Assembly (NCBI GenBank): GCA_964017145.1 | Contig: OZ024850.1 | Location: forward strand, 907,618 to 971,617 | Reading direction: 5' to 3' | Length of the DNA stretch: 64,000 nucleotides | DNA from: Agrocybe praecox | Taxonomy: Eukaryota; Basidiomycota; Agaricomycetes; Agaricales; Agrocybaceae | Made by a program: the position numbers and the translations under genes | Part shown: positions 11,314 to 22,121 of the stretch, piece after piece | Numbering within the stretch: position 1 is the first letter of the stretch | Layout: each line of letters begins with the position of its first letter | Notes under the pieces: model-generated | Databases searched by the model: none | The model's input: only the letters and a program-made list of their open reading frames with translations | Told to the model about the DNA's origin: nothing

Positions 11314-13559
11314 ATGTCTGAAAACAACAACAACAAAAGTAAGCTCACATTCTATTCTCCTCACTTACACAACTGACGAAGTATTACAGAAAATAAATCT
11401 CGATCGAATGCCAACCCTAGGAATGGTAAGCCGCCATTTTTTTCCGTCAGATATATACGTTGTTTATGTTTTTTAGGTACTAACAGGCAAGAAGCTCCAC
11501 CCATCATGAATTATTCCGATATGATGGAACCGAACCCGACCGACCTGCGCGCTCCGGAGCCTGGAGCAACCTACTATTGGGTTTTCACGGAGGGTAATGT
11601 TGTTGGCATTATTCATAACCCGCGGTATGTTTTTCTTTCTTTCTTTTTTTGGTTTTTCTTTCTTCTTACGATTTCCAATGCCACCCTATGTAGACAACTT
11701 GCGCGCATCTGTCTCGTCAGTCACGCCGCTATCTCGATGTGCCGCTTTGATAATTGGCGTAGTGCCAAACTTTACTATGCCTGCAACTACCATTTGGGGC
11801 ACGTTCGCCTTACTCCTGTTGTCCCTGGCATGAGGAGGGATCCTATCCCTGTTCCCGAGACCCCTGCTCGCCCGGCCTCTCCTTCCGATGAATTATCACC
11901 TGCCAACCCGTCTGTTCAGCAACAAGTCGATCAGCCCACTTCTTCGGTTCGTCAGCATTCCAACCGCTCTGTCCCTCTTGGCCCTCTTTCCAACAAACAA
12001 ACGACGCCCAAATCATTTGGTCTACAAGCAATCGACAAAATCAAGCTCCCTATTCCTCCTGATTCAGCCCCCATGGCTGTCTCCTCTGAAATTCCTTCTG
12101 CCTCTACCGCTGCGAGGCGTAAGGCTCGCGTTATTGTCACCAATGACTCGGACATCGATTCCGACATCCCAGACGACACCTACGTTATTCGCCTAGGAGG
12201 TACAGGGCCTAAACAGCGGGCAAGGACTCCAAAAACCCCTAACAATTCAGTGGATCGTCCCATTTCCGTCACCTCAACAAAGAAGTGGGACTGTTACTCA
12301 ATTACATCACCACAAGCTCGAACCGGCACTCTGGCGAAAAACGTAACGGGCTGTGGATCTAAGGACAGCGCCAGCCAGACGACCCTTGCAAGTCCAAAAC
12401 TCGCCAAAGTGCCCCACCCTGCCAGCAGCAAATTCGCCACCATGCCAAATTTGCTGGGTGTCACTCCCATGAGCGCTTCTTCGACTGTCCCCAACTTAAT
12501 GCCCGCTTCGGCTCCCCCTAGTTCAACATTTGAAACGATATCCAAGGATGCTGCTGTGCGAAAATATCGCAGCAGAGTCCTTGAGGCTCTTGACGAACTC
12601 AGCACCCTTGACCTTTCCATTTCGAAGAACCTCACTTCCAAGACTAAAGTCATCCGCGATCGTAAGGGCACTGCGTCTTCTCTCCCGAACAACTCGGGTA
12701 AGTATTTCTTTTATTTTTTTCACCTACGTTACATTTAGCTAATGGTATACTAGCAGCATCGCCAATCGGCATATTTTCCTCAAACTCTACTCAGGCTCAG
12801 CCCTCGCCAATTGATATAGCGTCTGCATCCCCCTTTGTTCCAACACCTACCCCCGGTTTCCGCATCAAATCCATCTACTCCCCCCTCTACGAAGACGATC
12901 CCTATACTTGGAGCGAAGAAGAAATCGACCCCATGGAATTCGAGGAGCAACCTACCTTGAAATCAAAGAAGAGACGCGCTCATGACTGCATCGACGTTGA
13001 AGATGAGCCTGCGGGGCAAGTAAAACGCAGAGCAACGAGCACGAGTCCGGAAAATAAGGATTCACGCAACAAAGGAAAGCAGAAACTCCCCACACGTCCT
13101 GTCGAGCACAACAAAATTGATCCACTGACGGAGATCCCACCCCCGACCACGCTACCTCCTAGGACACCCTTACCCTTCAACCCCATTTCCTCGCACGCTG
13201 CAATGTCCTATGCATTGAGTCACTCAGACTCTACCCTCGCTTCCGACTATACCTTCGCGTCCTATATCACGACTGCACCCTTTGCACCCCCAACGTATAC
13301 ATACTCGTCCAACAAAGGGTCCGTATCGCTCACCGTTGGGTCTTCGTCCACGGTTTTGGCTGCCACTCGCTCCACAGACGTAGGCACTGGACCTTCCACT
13401 GCGACCGTTAACGGACCTCAAGCTGCTCCAGAGATCCCAGTAGTCGAAATCATGGATAGCGATGACAAGATGGACGAAGCACTCGCTGAGCTCGAATGTT
13501 TGGATAAGGAATTGTTGGCGGGTTTTGTCACCTTAGGAGACAGTGATATGCAGCTATGA
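11314..13559 (+). CDS. Cargo gene B: 672-aa protein with possible RNase H1 N-terminal-like (Cauli_VI) domain
   Basis: Five exons, 11314-11338, 11390-11425, 11477-11624, 11694-12697 and 12754-13559, sum to 2019 nt in phase. Two micro-exons of 25 and 36 nt encode an Asn-rich leader (MSENNNNKNKSRSNANPRN). Residues about 45-105 (TYYWVFTEGNVVGIIHNPR and on to FDNWRSAKLYYACNY) fit the pattern of the small hybrid-binding domain found at the start of RNase H1: aromatic-Val, Gly-x-x-x-Gly-Ile, Phe-x-x-x-x-x-Ala. The call comes from pattern only. The remaining 560 residues are Ser/Pro/Thr-rich, with acidic patches (DSDIDSDIPDD) and a basic KSKKRRAHD cluster, and look disordered and nuclear. Its start is about 400 bp from that of gene A on the opposite strand, so the two could share a promoter region at 10911-11313. 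No frame damage is seen. Confidence 0.75.
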
Positions 13560-14012
13560 TGATTTATGGGTCCCCTCTACGCATCCTTCTTCGCCTTTTG
13601 TCTCACTTGCCTGCCCCTCATTGTTGTCATTTCTTTCTTGGCACGAACCACCTCACCCCCACTCATGATTATATATGCTCTTATGTCGTACCTACCAGAG
13701 GCGTAGTTTTTTTACATTGTATCTTGGCACGAATACATTGTTTTCTCCCCCTCTCTTTATGGTGATATTTATTGAGAACAATGAGTTCCAGTTAATTGGA
13801 AGTGGTGCAGAGGTGCACGTATCTAACATGCCAGTCTTATTAGTCGCTGGTACTCCTCATCATCATCTTGTATTTCCTTTTCTCTTTTCTTCTTAATATG
13901 ATACTCCCAACATTTGACTTTGAGTGCCATGCGGTTCCTTTCACGATATTTTGCTTGCGCGATGCGGTGTTGTTCTTTTCTTGCCTCGTCTTCTTCTGAG
14001 GTCTCAATTTTT
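13560..14012. other. Non-coding stretch between cargo gene B and F2
   Basis: T/C-rich sequence that probably includes the 3' untranslated region of gene B. No open frame, repeat or RNA gene could be supported. Confidence 0.5.
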
Positions 14013-15704
14013 CTTTTACCACCTGTAGCAGCTACTATTATACATCAGATATAGGCAGTTTCCTACCCTACGTGATACATGCTTGTAGCCAGTTTGCTAC
14101 CTTCCTCTTTCGGACACCCCACCTCAGTGGGAGAGACACTGCCGGGGCCGCCGGGGCTGCTCACAGGAGGCGGGCACAGGTAAACACCTGTAAACAACGC
14201 CGGAAACAGTGTCCCCGAGGTGCCCGCCGCTGTAATTAGGCTCCTGTGCTGCGTCGGGCATCGTTCGGGGCTCGGAAAAGGCGCATATATATTGCCTGAA
14301 TATAATTACATTTTTTGGGCCCGTTTGCGCCATCAGAAGAGGGCGGGACGGGATGGATCGCAAAACATAAAACTGGATGACGTGTTATTTTTAGCATATT
14401 TTTCCAATTTCGGGCGCTGCGCTATTTTAGATTATGATACGATCATTTTGTACTATATTTATTTCACATACATATGTTCTAGCATAGATTAGATTAGATA
14501 GAAAAAAAAAAGTACTGCAGTCTGCAACATTCGCTTTGGGCGGCACTTCCAAATATGGCAGTTACTGCCATTTTGGTGCTTTCATCCAAAACATATAAAA
14601 CTATTTCAAAAATTATTTTTTATTTTGTGCATTATGGTACATTGAAGGGTGTACACTACGTATTCTCCCCTCTCGTCTACGAGTTCGACCCCTTCTCATT
14701 GGCGATCCTCCCATGCTCCCCATTCGCGCTCCCAGCCTCGTGTACCTCGTTCGTCGTTCGGGCCCGTTCGTCGTTGGCACCTGCTCGCGTTGGTGCTTGC
14801 TCGTCGTCCATGCCCGCTCGCGTTCGTACCTGCTCACGTTCGTGCCTGCTCGTCGTTCGTGCCCGTTTGTCGTTCGTGCCTGCCAGCGTTAGTGCCAGCT
14901 CGTCATCCATGCCAGCTCGCGTTAGTGCCAGCTCGTCATCCATGCCAGCTCGCGTTAGTGCCAGCTCGTTGTTGGAGCCCGCTCGCGTTGGTGTCAGCTT
15001 GTTGTTCGTGCCCGTGTGTCGTTCGTGCCTGCCAGCGTTAGTGCCAGCTCGTCATCCATGCCAGCTCGCGTTAGTGCCAGCTCGTTGTTGGAGCCCGCTC
15101 GCGTTGGTGTCAACTCGTCGTTCGTGCCCGTGTGTCGTTCGTGCCTGCCAGCGTTAGTGCCAGCTCGTCATCCATGCCAGCTCGCGTTGGTGCCAGCTCG
15201 TTGGTGCCCGCTCGCGTTGGTGCCAGCTCGTCGTTTGTGCCCGTGCGTCGTTCATGCCCGTGCGTCGTTCGTGCCTGCTCGTGTTGGTGTTTGCTCGTCG
15301 TCCATGCCAGCCCGCGTTCGTGGTGCCTGCTCGTGTTCGTACCTGCTCGCGTTGGTGCCTGCTCGTCATTGGTGCCCGTTCGTGTTGGTGTCTGTTCGTC
15401 GTCCATGCCAGCTCGTGTTCATGCATGCTCATCGTCCGTGCCAGCTCGAGCTCCGTGCTACTCATCGTCGTCGCGCTAGCCGTCGTTCGTGGTCGCCCAA
15501 GCCGTAGCCACCCCAGCCGTAGCCATCGGCACCATCGTTGGATCGTCGTCGTCGTCGTCGTTGTGTTGCACCGCTCACATCCCTGTCACGAGGGGAGGGG
15601 CTGGTTGCTTTCGTTATGGTTGTGGTTGGCGTCGTAGGTAGTGGGACTGCGGTGGCAGAGACGACGATTGGCGTTAGGTGCAGAGCGCCGGCATGATGAT
15701 GGGC

Positions 15705-15825
15705 AATGATAAGGAAGTATCGAACGCGCGTTGATTCATCTCTTTCCAAATCCGGCCTTTTCCACGCCGGTCCGGTGTATAGCCGGTTCGAGCTCATCGT
15801 CGAACACGACGATGGCGGTGGCATA
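15705..15825 (-). repeat. Three-hairpin core of F2, left arm
   Basis: It carries CCGGT-GTATA-GCCGG and CATCGTCG-AACA-CGACGATG. The first stem (TGATTCA region) is partly degraded. Confidence 0.6.
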
Positions 15826-16667
15826 TGGGGCATTGTAGTAATTCTTAAAATATATAGGCTATGTAAAATTTATTAAACATCTTTCTGGCTAGTAAAATTC
15901 CCATTGATCTTTTTTTTTTCCAAGAAAAACATTCAAATCTTATATTCTATGTAGCGAGCGTGGTGATTTCGTTCACCACCCGCACAAAATATATCATATT
16001 CCATTGGCAAGCTTCAGTAAATACTTGATTTAAACATAGTATGATACGAGTATGCTATTGAAATTGAAATTTCAAATTTCAAGACTTGCAGAAAATCATG
16101 AAAGCATGCTATGCACCGAGTGGCGAGGTAAGATAAATGCGTCGAGTTTGAACGTGAGCACTTGAGCCAAACTTGAGCACTTGAGGTCTTCACATCTATG
16201 AAAGTTCTGTGTAGATAAAGTATGTGGAAGTATGAGAGTATTAGATATGCAATAGAGTAAAATGATTTAGTACCTTTTAGTAAATGAAAACGTACATTTC
16301 ATAATTCGTATAGCGAGTGTGGTGATTTCGTTTAAACTGGAGAACAAAACATATTGTATTTTGAAACGAGGTGTAGTGTAATATTGTATTTTTCACATAT
16401 TTTAGTACCAGTAGACTACAGAATTAAACAAAACGCAAAAATTAAACTCCCCGGCTCAATGCTGGGATGATATTCATCAAGCTCAGAATATTGCATCGAG
16501 TTTTCATGTGAACGTATGGGCGAAATATGGGCTCTGCATACTGATAAGCAAAAACGAGACTTTCATCAATGAGAAAGCTTTTTTTTTTTCATAAAACAAA
16601 TTTAATTGACTCTAATAACATTTTATACTACCTAATATTATCTACAAAGGAGAGTAAGCTGTCTCAC

Positions 16668-16770
16668 CGTCGAGCACAACGACGAGCTCGAACCGGCTAT
16701 GAGTCGGACCGGCGTGGGAAAGGCCGGATTTGGAAAGAAATGAACCAATGCGTGTTCAATTCTTCCTTAT
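16668..16770 (+). repeat. Three-hairpin core of F2, right arm
   Basis: It contains GTCGAGCACAACGACGAGCT, a CCGGCTATGAGTCGG element and GAAATGAACC. The AAATGAACC variant pairs less well here (GTTCAATTC). Confidence 0.6.
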
Positions 16771-18460
16771 CAACCACCATCGCCATGCCGGCACTCTGCA
16801 CATAGCCCCTCCCCTCACTGTAGGGATGTGGGCAGTGCCTGGTAAGGTGGTGAGGGTACCCGACACCTCCTGTGCTCACCACCATCAAGGATGACAATGA
16901 CGACCTCACCTTGCTCCTCCCCTCTCGATAGGGATGTGAGCGGTGCAGGACGGCGCCGACGATGACAAGACGACGTTAGGCTCACCGCTGCTGATGACGA
17001 CACCAACGACGATGCCAATGACTGGACTAGTGAGCTAGGGACCAGCGCGATCACGAGTGGGTACGTGCGAACGAGTGGGGTGCGTGAATGGGCACGAACG
17101 ATGGGGGGCACGTACTAGTAGGTACGAACGAACGGGGCGCACGAGTGAGTACGAACGAGCAGACACGCACGCACGAACAAACCAGCGGACATGCACTAGT
17201 TGGTACGAACGCAACACTGACGATCACAACGACTGACGGACAACGCACGCACGAGTGGACATGCACTAGTTGGTACGAACGCGACACCGACGATCACAAC
17301 GACTGACGGATAGACGAGGATGAACCAGTTGGAGAGCATGCGGTGCCGTGAGGGTATGACGCGCGAGAACGAGACCAGCTCTCGTTCTCGTTGCTGACTC
17401 TCGCTCCCCATGTGCAGCTGCGGGGGCATGAGGGAACAACATGCGAGAACGAGACCCTCTCTTGTTCTCGCTCTCGTTGTTAACTCTCGCTGATGACGAC
17501 GGCTACGAGCCACCGCATCTGCTTAGCATACCCCGCACCTTGCCTCTCGCCTCACTGCGCAGAGGTCTGTGGGTGGTGCTTATCCCTATGGCCCACTACC
17601 ATCTTTCCTGCCATCTCCACTACCGTTGCCAACACCAACATCCCCACTGTCCACATCATCACTCTATGGAGAGCAGCCACAGGAGTACAGACGAGCAGGT
17701 ACCAGGACGAGCGGGTAGGAGCGGGTAGGAGGACGAGCAGGAACACGACTGGGGACAGGCACATCGAGGGCGAGCGTCCTCGTCATCATATAGCTCTCCT
17801 CGCCACCGTTTAATCGAATCTCGTCCCTTTGACATATTAGCTAGTTTATATCACGTACATCATTACTGGAAATTAGCGTAGTTTTCAAAATACAATGATT
17901 TTCTTTAATATATATGTTGTGGAAGAGATGTGCCAAAAACGGCAATAACTGCCAAATATGGAATTGCCGCTCAAAAGCAATATTCGCAAGCTTTTTGTTG
18001 GGCTATCTAATCTAATCTGTACCTAGGTCATATGTATGCAAAGTAAATATAGTATGAGAAATGATGATGTCACAATTAAAAATAGTGTACCACCCGAAAT
18101 TGTCAAACTGATCCAAAAATAACACGTCATCCACTTTCATATGTTGCAATCCATCCTGTCCCGCCCTCTTTTGATGGCGCAAAGGGCTCCAAAAAATCAA
18201 AACATATTCCCTGATTATATCTACGCTTTTTCCAGGCCCCGAACGATGCCCGACGCAGCGCAGGAGTCTAATTACAGCGGCGGGCACCTCGGGGACACTG
18301 TTTCCGGCGTTGTTTACAGGTGTTTACCTGTGCCCGCCTCCTGTGAGCAGCCCCGGCGGCCCCGGCAGTGTCTCTCCCACTGAGGTGGGGTGTCCGAAAG
18401 AGGAAGGTAGCAAACTGCCTATATTTGATATAGAATTCTAGCTGCCATGGCTGCTTTTAC

Positions 18461-19228
18461 TTTGAGTGCATAGGTAAGTGCCACGTAAAGAATAAAACTG
18501 AATACTCACCCCCGAGCTCGGAGACGAGCCGTTTCTCTCTCCTTTTCTATATTTCTAGGGAGCGTAGTATGGGTATCTGCATTTAAATAAAATCTGAATT
18601 TTACTTACTTATAGTAGTACTCCTTGCGCCTGTTCATGTTTTGACTTTGTAGCATATGTAGATAAATTTTGTAGTAGTTTGTTGAGAAGTATGAAGGAAT
18701 GTATTTAACGTGCGGGCTTAACTTGGACATGCAGCTAGTTCCTAAAATAGAACGCGTCCAATTTACGACCAAGTAAAGATAAAGGGGCTGCCAAAGTCAT
18801 ATTACTGGTACTTTGTCACCGTAAGATAGCCATTGAAGCTCTAAACGGATATATATCATCCATATGTAGCAGTATTTTGCCAGAAATTTTATGCTCATTA
18901 ATGTCGAATAAATGTTTGGGCTGGAAAATTGATTGGCAGCAAGTGAAGAAGTGCGACTAACAGCAAAATTCATTCATCGATTTTTAAACATTACTCTTGA
19001 CATCTCATAGCCTCAAAAATATATGGGATACAAGACTAATAGGTAGGACATTCCTCGAGAAAAATCCCTGTTGGTATTTACTTACAACTGACGGATATAT
19101 TAACATTTTGAATGTTGCATCTTGTACGAAATCACCTCGCTACCAATCAGATCACGCTCGATACAAAGGGCAAAAAAAAAAACTATATTTGACAGGGTAC
19201 ACAGCGATCTAATTACTTTATAATTACA
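18461..19228. other. Non-coding stretch between F2 and cargo gene C
   Basis: AT-rich sequence with no convincing open frame or repeat. It may contain the 3' untranslated region of gene C, whose stop is at 19229. Confidence 0.5.
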
Positions 19229-20812
19229 TTACTTGCATCTATCGTGAAGGATAGGTAACATATTGAGTCCGTGCGTCCAACGTTCTGTATTGTGTGCATC
19301 CTGCTGGTCTCGTTCCTCAGATGATAGCCCAGCGTAGTATTCCCGAGCCTTCTTAAAGCCGTATTCAACCCAGCGAAAAAGACCGCCGGCGCTGTATTGA
19401 GCAAAGGAATAGCGGCGCTCGTGGGGTTGGATGGTCGTATTGGAGTGGGAAATAACAGCGAAGGGAAGAAGAATGGTGGAGCTGGGGGGGAATTCAATAA
19501 CGAAATGGCACTCCCAGAGTATGAGATGGCCGCCTTTGGTGTGATCAAAACTGCCGAATGAGGTGACGGTGCACCAACCATAGGGAAGGTTGCCGAAGTC
19601 CTTGTGTTTGAAGCAAATAGTCTGGGGGCCAAAATTGTAGGTGTAGGCGGAGAACAAGGCGCCGTCAAATACGCGTTCCAAATCAGGGGAGTTGGCGTGC
19701 AATTTGCCCAGCTTCTCTGCATAGTGTTGATGCAGGAGTGGGGCCCAGGTTGCAACGGCAGCTAGAAGAGAATCAATAACAAAGAAATTGCGTGGGTGCA
19801 CAAATTGCGCACCTGTGACAAATCCCGTCAACCTTCTAAAGACCCGCATCTCATTCAACTCCCTCAAGACCTCCTCGTTGGATCCAGTGTGGCGTAGGTT
19901 AGAAGGCTGCCCCTGTCCACCTCCATGGGATACCCCACAACTCAAAGCCACAAAATCCCCGCGGCGGGGTGTCTTCGCATTCGCCTTGGGTTTTGGAACA
20001 CGACAGTGGTGACGCTTCTGCTCCAATGCATCGGCAGCTTCTTTCTGCATTTGAATCCAAGTTGGATCGCTCGGCCTGCCTGCAAGCAATGCTATCATAC
20101 GGCGCGTTTTGTCAACAACAGGCATTGCTTTTCTAGCAGAGAAATAAATATTAGATAGGCGTTCATTGTAGGGGGGTGTAAATAATTACATGCCGTCCCA
20201 TTTCTGGACAGTGAAATGCAACGTCTCAACGACGTGCTGCAGCGTAAGGGTCTGGGTTGACCTCAATCCATTGTCTTTGCCCATAAAACCTGTGCTTGCC
20301 ACTTTGACGTCCCCCAGGTCCAATTCGCAAGGTACCGGTTCAGCTGGGCGAACGTAACGTTCTATCGTCTCCCCTCTGACTTCGTAGTGAGCGTAGGGTG
20401 TGTTTTTTTTCTCCTCCGTTCTTCTCTTCCTCCTATTAGCCTTGCTATGCTCCCTATTGCGTTGGCGCTTTCCGCTTTTGCCTGGGTTTTTGGAAAGCAG
20501 GCTGGCAGGTTCATTGTAAATAGGGTGAGGGTGTATTCCTGAGGTGGCGGATGATTCGCCAAAGGAGATGTACGAGGGGGGTTCCATTCCAATTAATGTG
20601 GGGTCTGAAGAAGGCGATGTTTTAGTCAATGGAGGCGGCAGTGAAAGCTCAGGTTCAGGGGAGTCGTTGTTGTCTGCGCTGGATGAGGCTGAGGAAAGAG
20701 GGGAGAGGCTGAAGAGGTCGGGTTGAATTTCATTGCAATCCTGGAGGGACGCGGCATCAGCAAGAAGGCGAAGAAAGCTGAAATCGGGGTTGGCAGCCAT
20801 GATTGTGGCCAT
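19229..20812 (-). CDS. Cargo gene C: TET/JBP-like 2OG-Fe(II) dioxygenase family protein (508 aa)
   Basis: Two exons, 20812-20190 and 20132-19229, sum to 1527 nt in phase across a 57-nt intron. Residues 1-150 are Ser/Pro-rich with a basic cluster (GKRQRNREHSKANRRKRR), likely nuclear. The catalytic-fold region starts near residue 310. HKDFGNLPYGWCTVTSFGSF (H384, D386) gives the HxD iron pair. KGGHLILW follows, then HSN and a downstream Arg in ERRYSF, then AGGLFRWVEYGF. This order is typical of a large agaricomycete family found beside KDZ transposases and related to the TET/JBP 5-methylcytosine oxidases. Assignment to TET/JBP proper is by pattern; substrate unknown. It is divergent from, and about 280 bp away from, the KDZ transposase start, so the two may share the control region 20813-21093. 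No frame damage seen. The family suggests a role in DNA base oxidation that could protect the element from methylation; that is inference. Confidence 0.7.
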
Positions 20813-22121
20813 AGCAAAGCAGGGTGTGAGTCGTTCAAGTGTCCAGGGTGGTATCCCGCATCTGACAGCAGCTATGAGAGGTTACCGGGCCTGATCACCG
20901 TGCTCAAAAACTGCGTTGGACGTGTGATACTTGGAGGGAAAGGGTACACAGAGGGAAGAGGAATGAAAAGCGGAATCTTTTTACGCAAAGAATTCAGAAT
21001 CATGTGACCTACCGAAGCACTCTGTGACATATCGCGTGTTAATTTAGAACCTTGGCCTTGCCATTTGTTTTCTCCAACTTATTCAATAATCCTATGTCTA
21101 ATACAAGACCGAAGAAAAAACGACGTCCAAATAGCGTTTATCGAGACCCCGCCCCCATTTTTGACGAATACACCATCATCCATGCAAGCGAAGGTCGCTT
21201 AAGAAGAGTTGGAAACAAAAATACCTTCCTCACTGCTCCAAAAATACGGGTGCAACAAATAGCTTCGGGTCAATGGGAATCGACTGCTTCATGGGCGCCT
21301 CAAGATGATGAACAATATGCATTGGATCCATCGGGTGAACTGTACGAAGAAGCCTTGGAGCAGGACGTAATGGCGTTGCTTCCTGCAGTGGCTGAAAAGG
21401 AGAAAAAGCCCAGGAAACGAAGTCAGGTGGAGGTAAGGTTTATGGAGGTTATTGAACTAAAATATGATGCTGACTTGTAAATTTCTGAATTTCTCCTTGA
21501 CAGAAAAGACCCCATGTTACCTGGACGAACCAATATCGTCAGACTTATCTAGATGAACTCGTCCGATGGGATGGCCGAGGCGATTTCACTTTGGGCAAGT
21601 GCTGTCCTGATTGCCTTGCCTGCAAAGTGGAAGTTCCTGGACCTTGTGAATACCGCTGCGACTCATGTATGATTCCTGATCTTACTTGTGCCTCGTGCTG
21701 CATAAGGCGACACCAAAATTCTCCCTTCCATACCATCAAGGTACGCAGTGCAGTTATTGCTTCAACTAAATCTTTCTAACACGGCGTAGAGATGGGCAGA
21801 AAACCGCTTCGTCAACGCTACACTGGAGTCGCTTGGGCTCAAAATACAGCTAAATCACTCTAGCATGTATTGTGACAACCCAATTCCGTGCCATTCCTGC
21901 CTCCTTGTCCTCCACACCAATGGCATTCACAAAATAAATATTCAATATTGTGGATGTACCCGCTCTATTCCCTCATATCTTCAACTCCTTCGACGTCGGC
22001 TTTTTCCCACAACACAACTCAATATGAAAACGTGCGCTACATTCGAGCTTTTAGATCAACTTCACAAATATTCTCTTACCACCAAATCATCGACCTACGA
22101 CTTCTATCGCGGCCTGGAAAT

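Larger units (their letters stand above)
14020..18453. mobile_element. Fold-back element F2 inside K
   Basis: The target duplication CTTTTAC stands at 14013-14019 and 18454-18460. The left end starts CACCTGTAGCAG; the right end, reverse complemented, starts CAGCCATGGCAG. About 430 bp at each end (14020-14510 and 18000-18453) are inverted copies. They include a GC-rich block with CCTCAGTGGGAGAGACACTG and the TAGATTAGATTAGATA motif. The left copy has a roughly 35-bp duplication near 14065-14098. Inward lie triplet-rich arms (14660-15640, 16790-17800), two hairpin cores (15705-15825, 16668-16770) and an AT-rich centre (15835-16660). The long ORFs in the arms arise from GTC/GTG/CGT triplets and are not genes. 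It carries no transposase, so it is non-autonomous. A direct copy of its right end is at 48085-48574 in F5. Confidence 0.85.

Noticed and set aside
14555..15637. Long ORFs on both strands in the triplet arms (also 6397-6911, 29529-30277, 30507-31262, 31796-32810, 42993-43587)
   Set aside because: They come from GTC/GTG/CGT and GAC/CAC triplet repeats, are open in several frames at once and have no starts, introns or conserved motifs.
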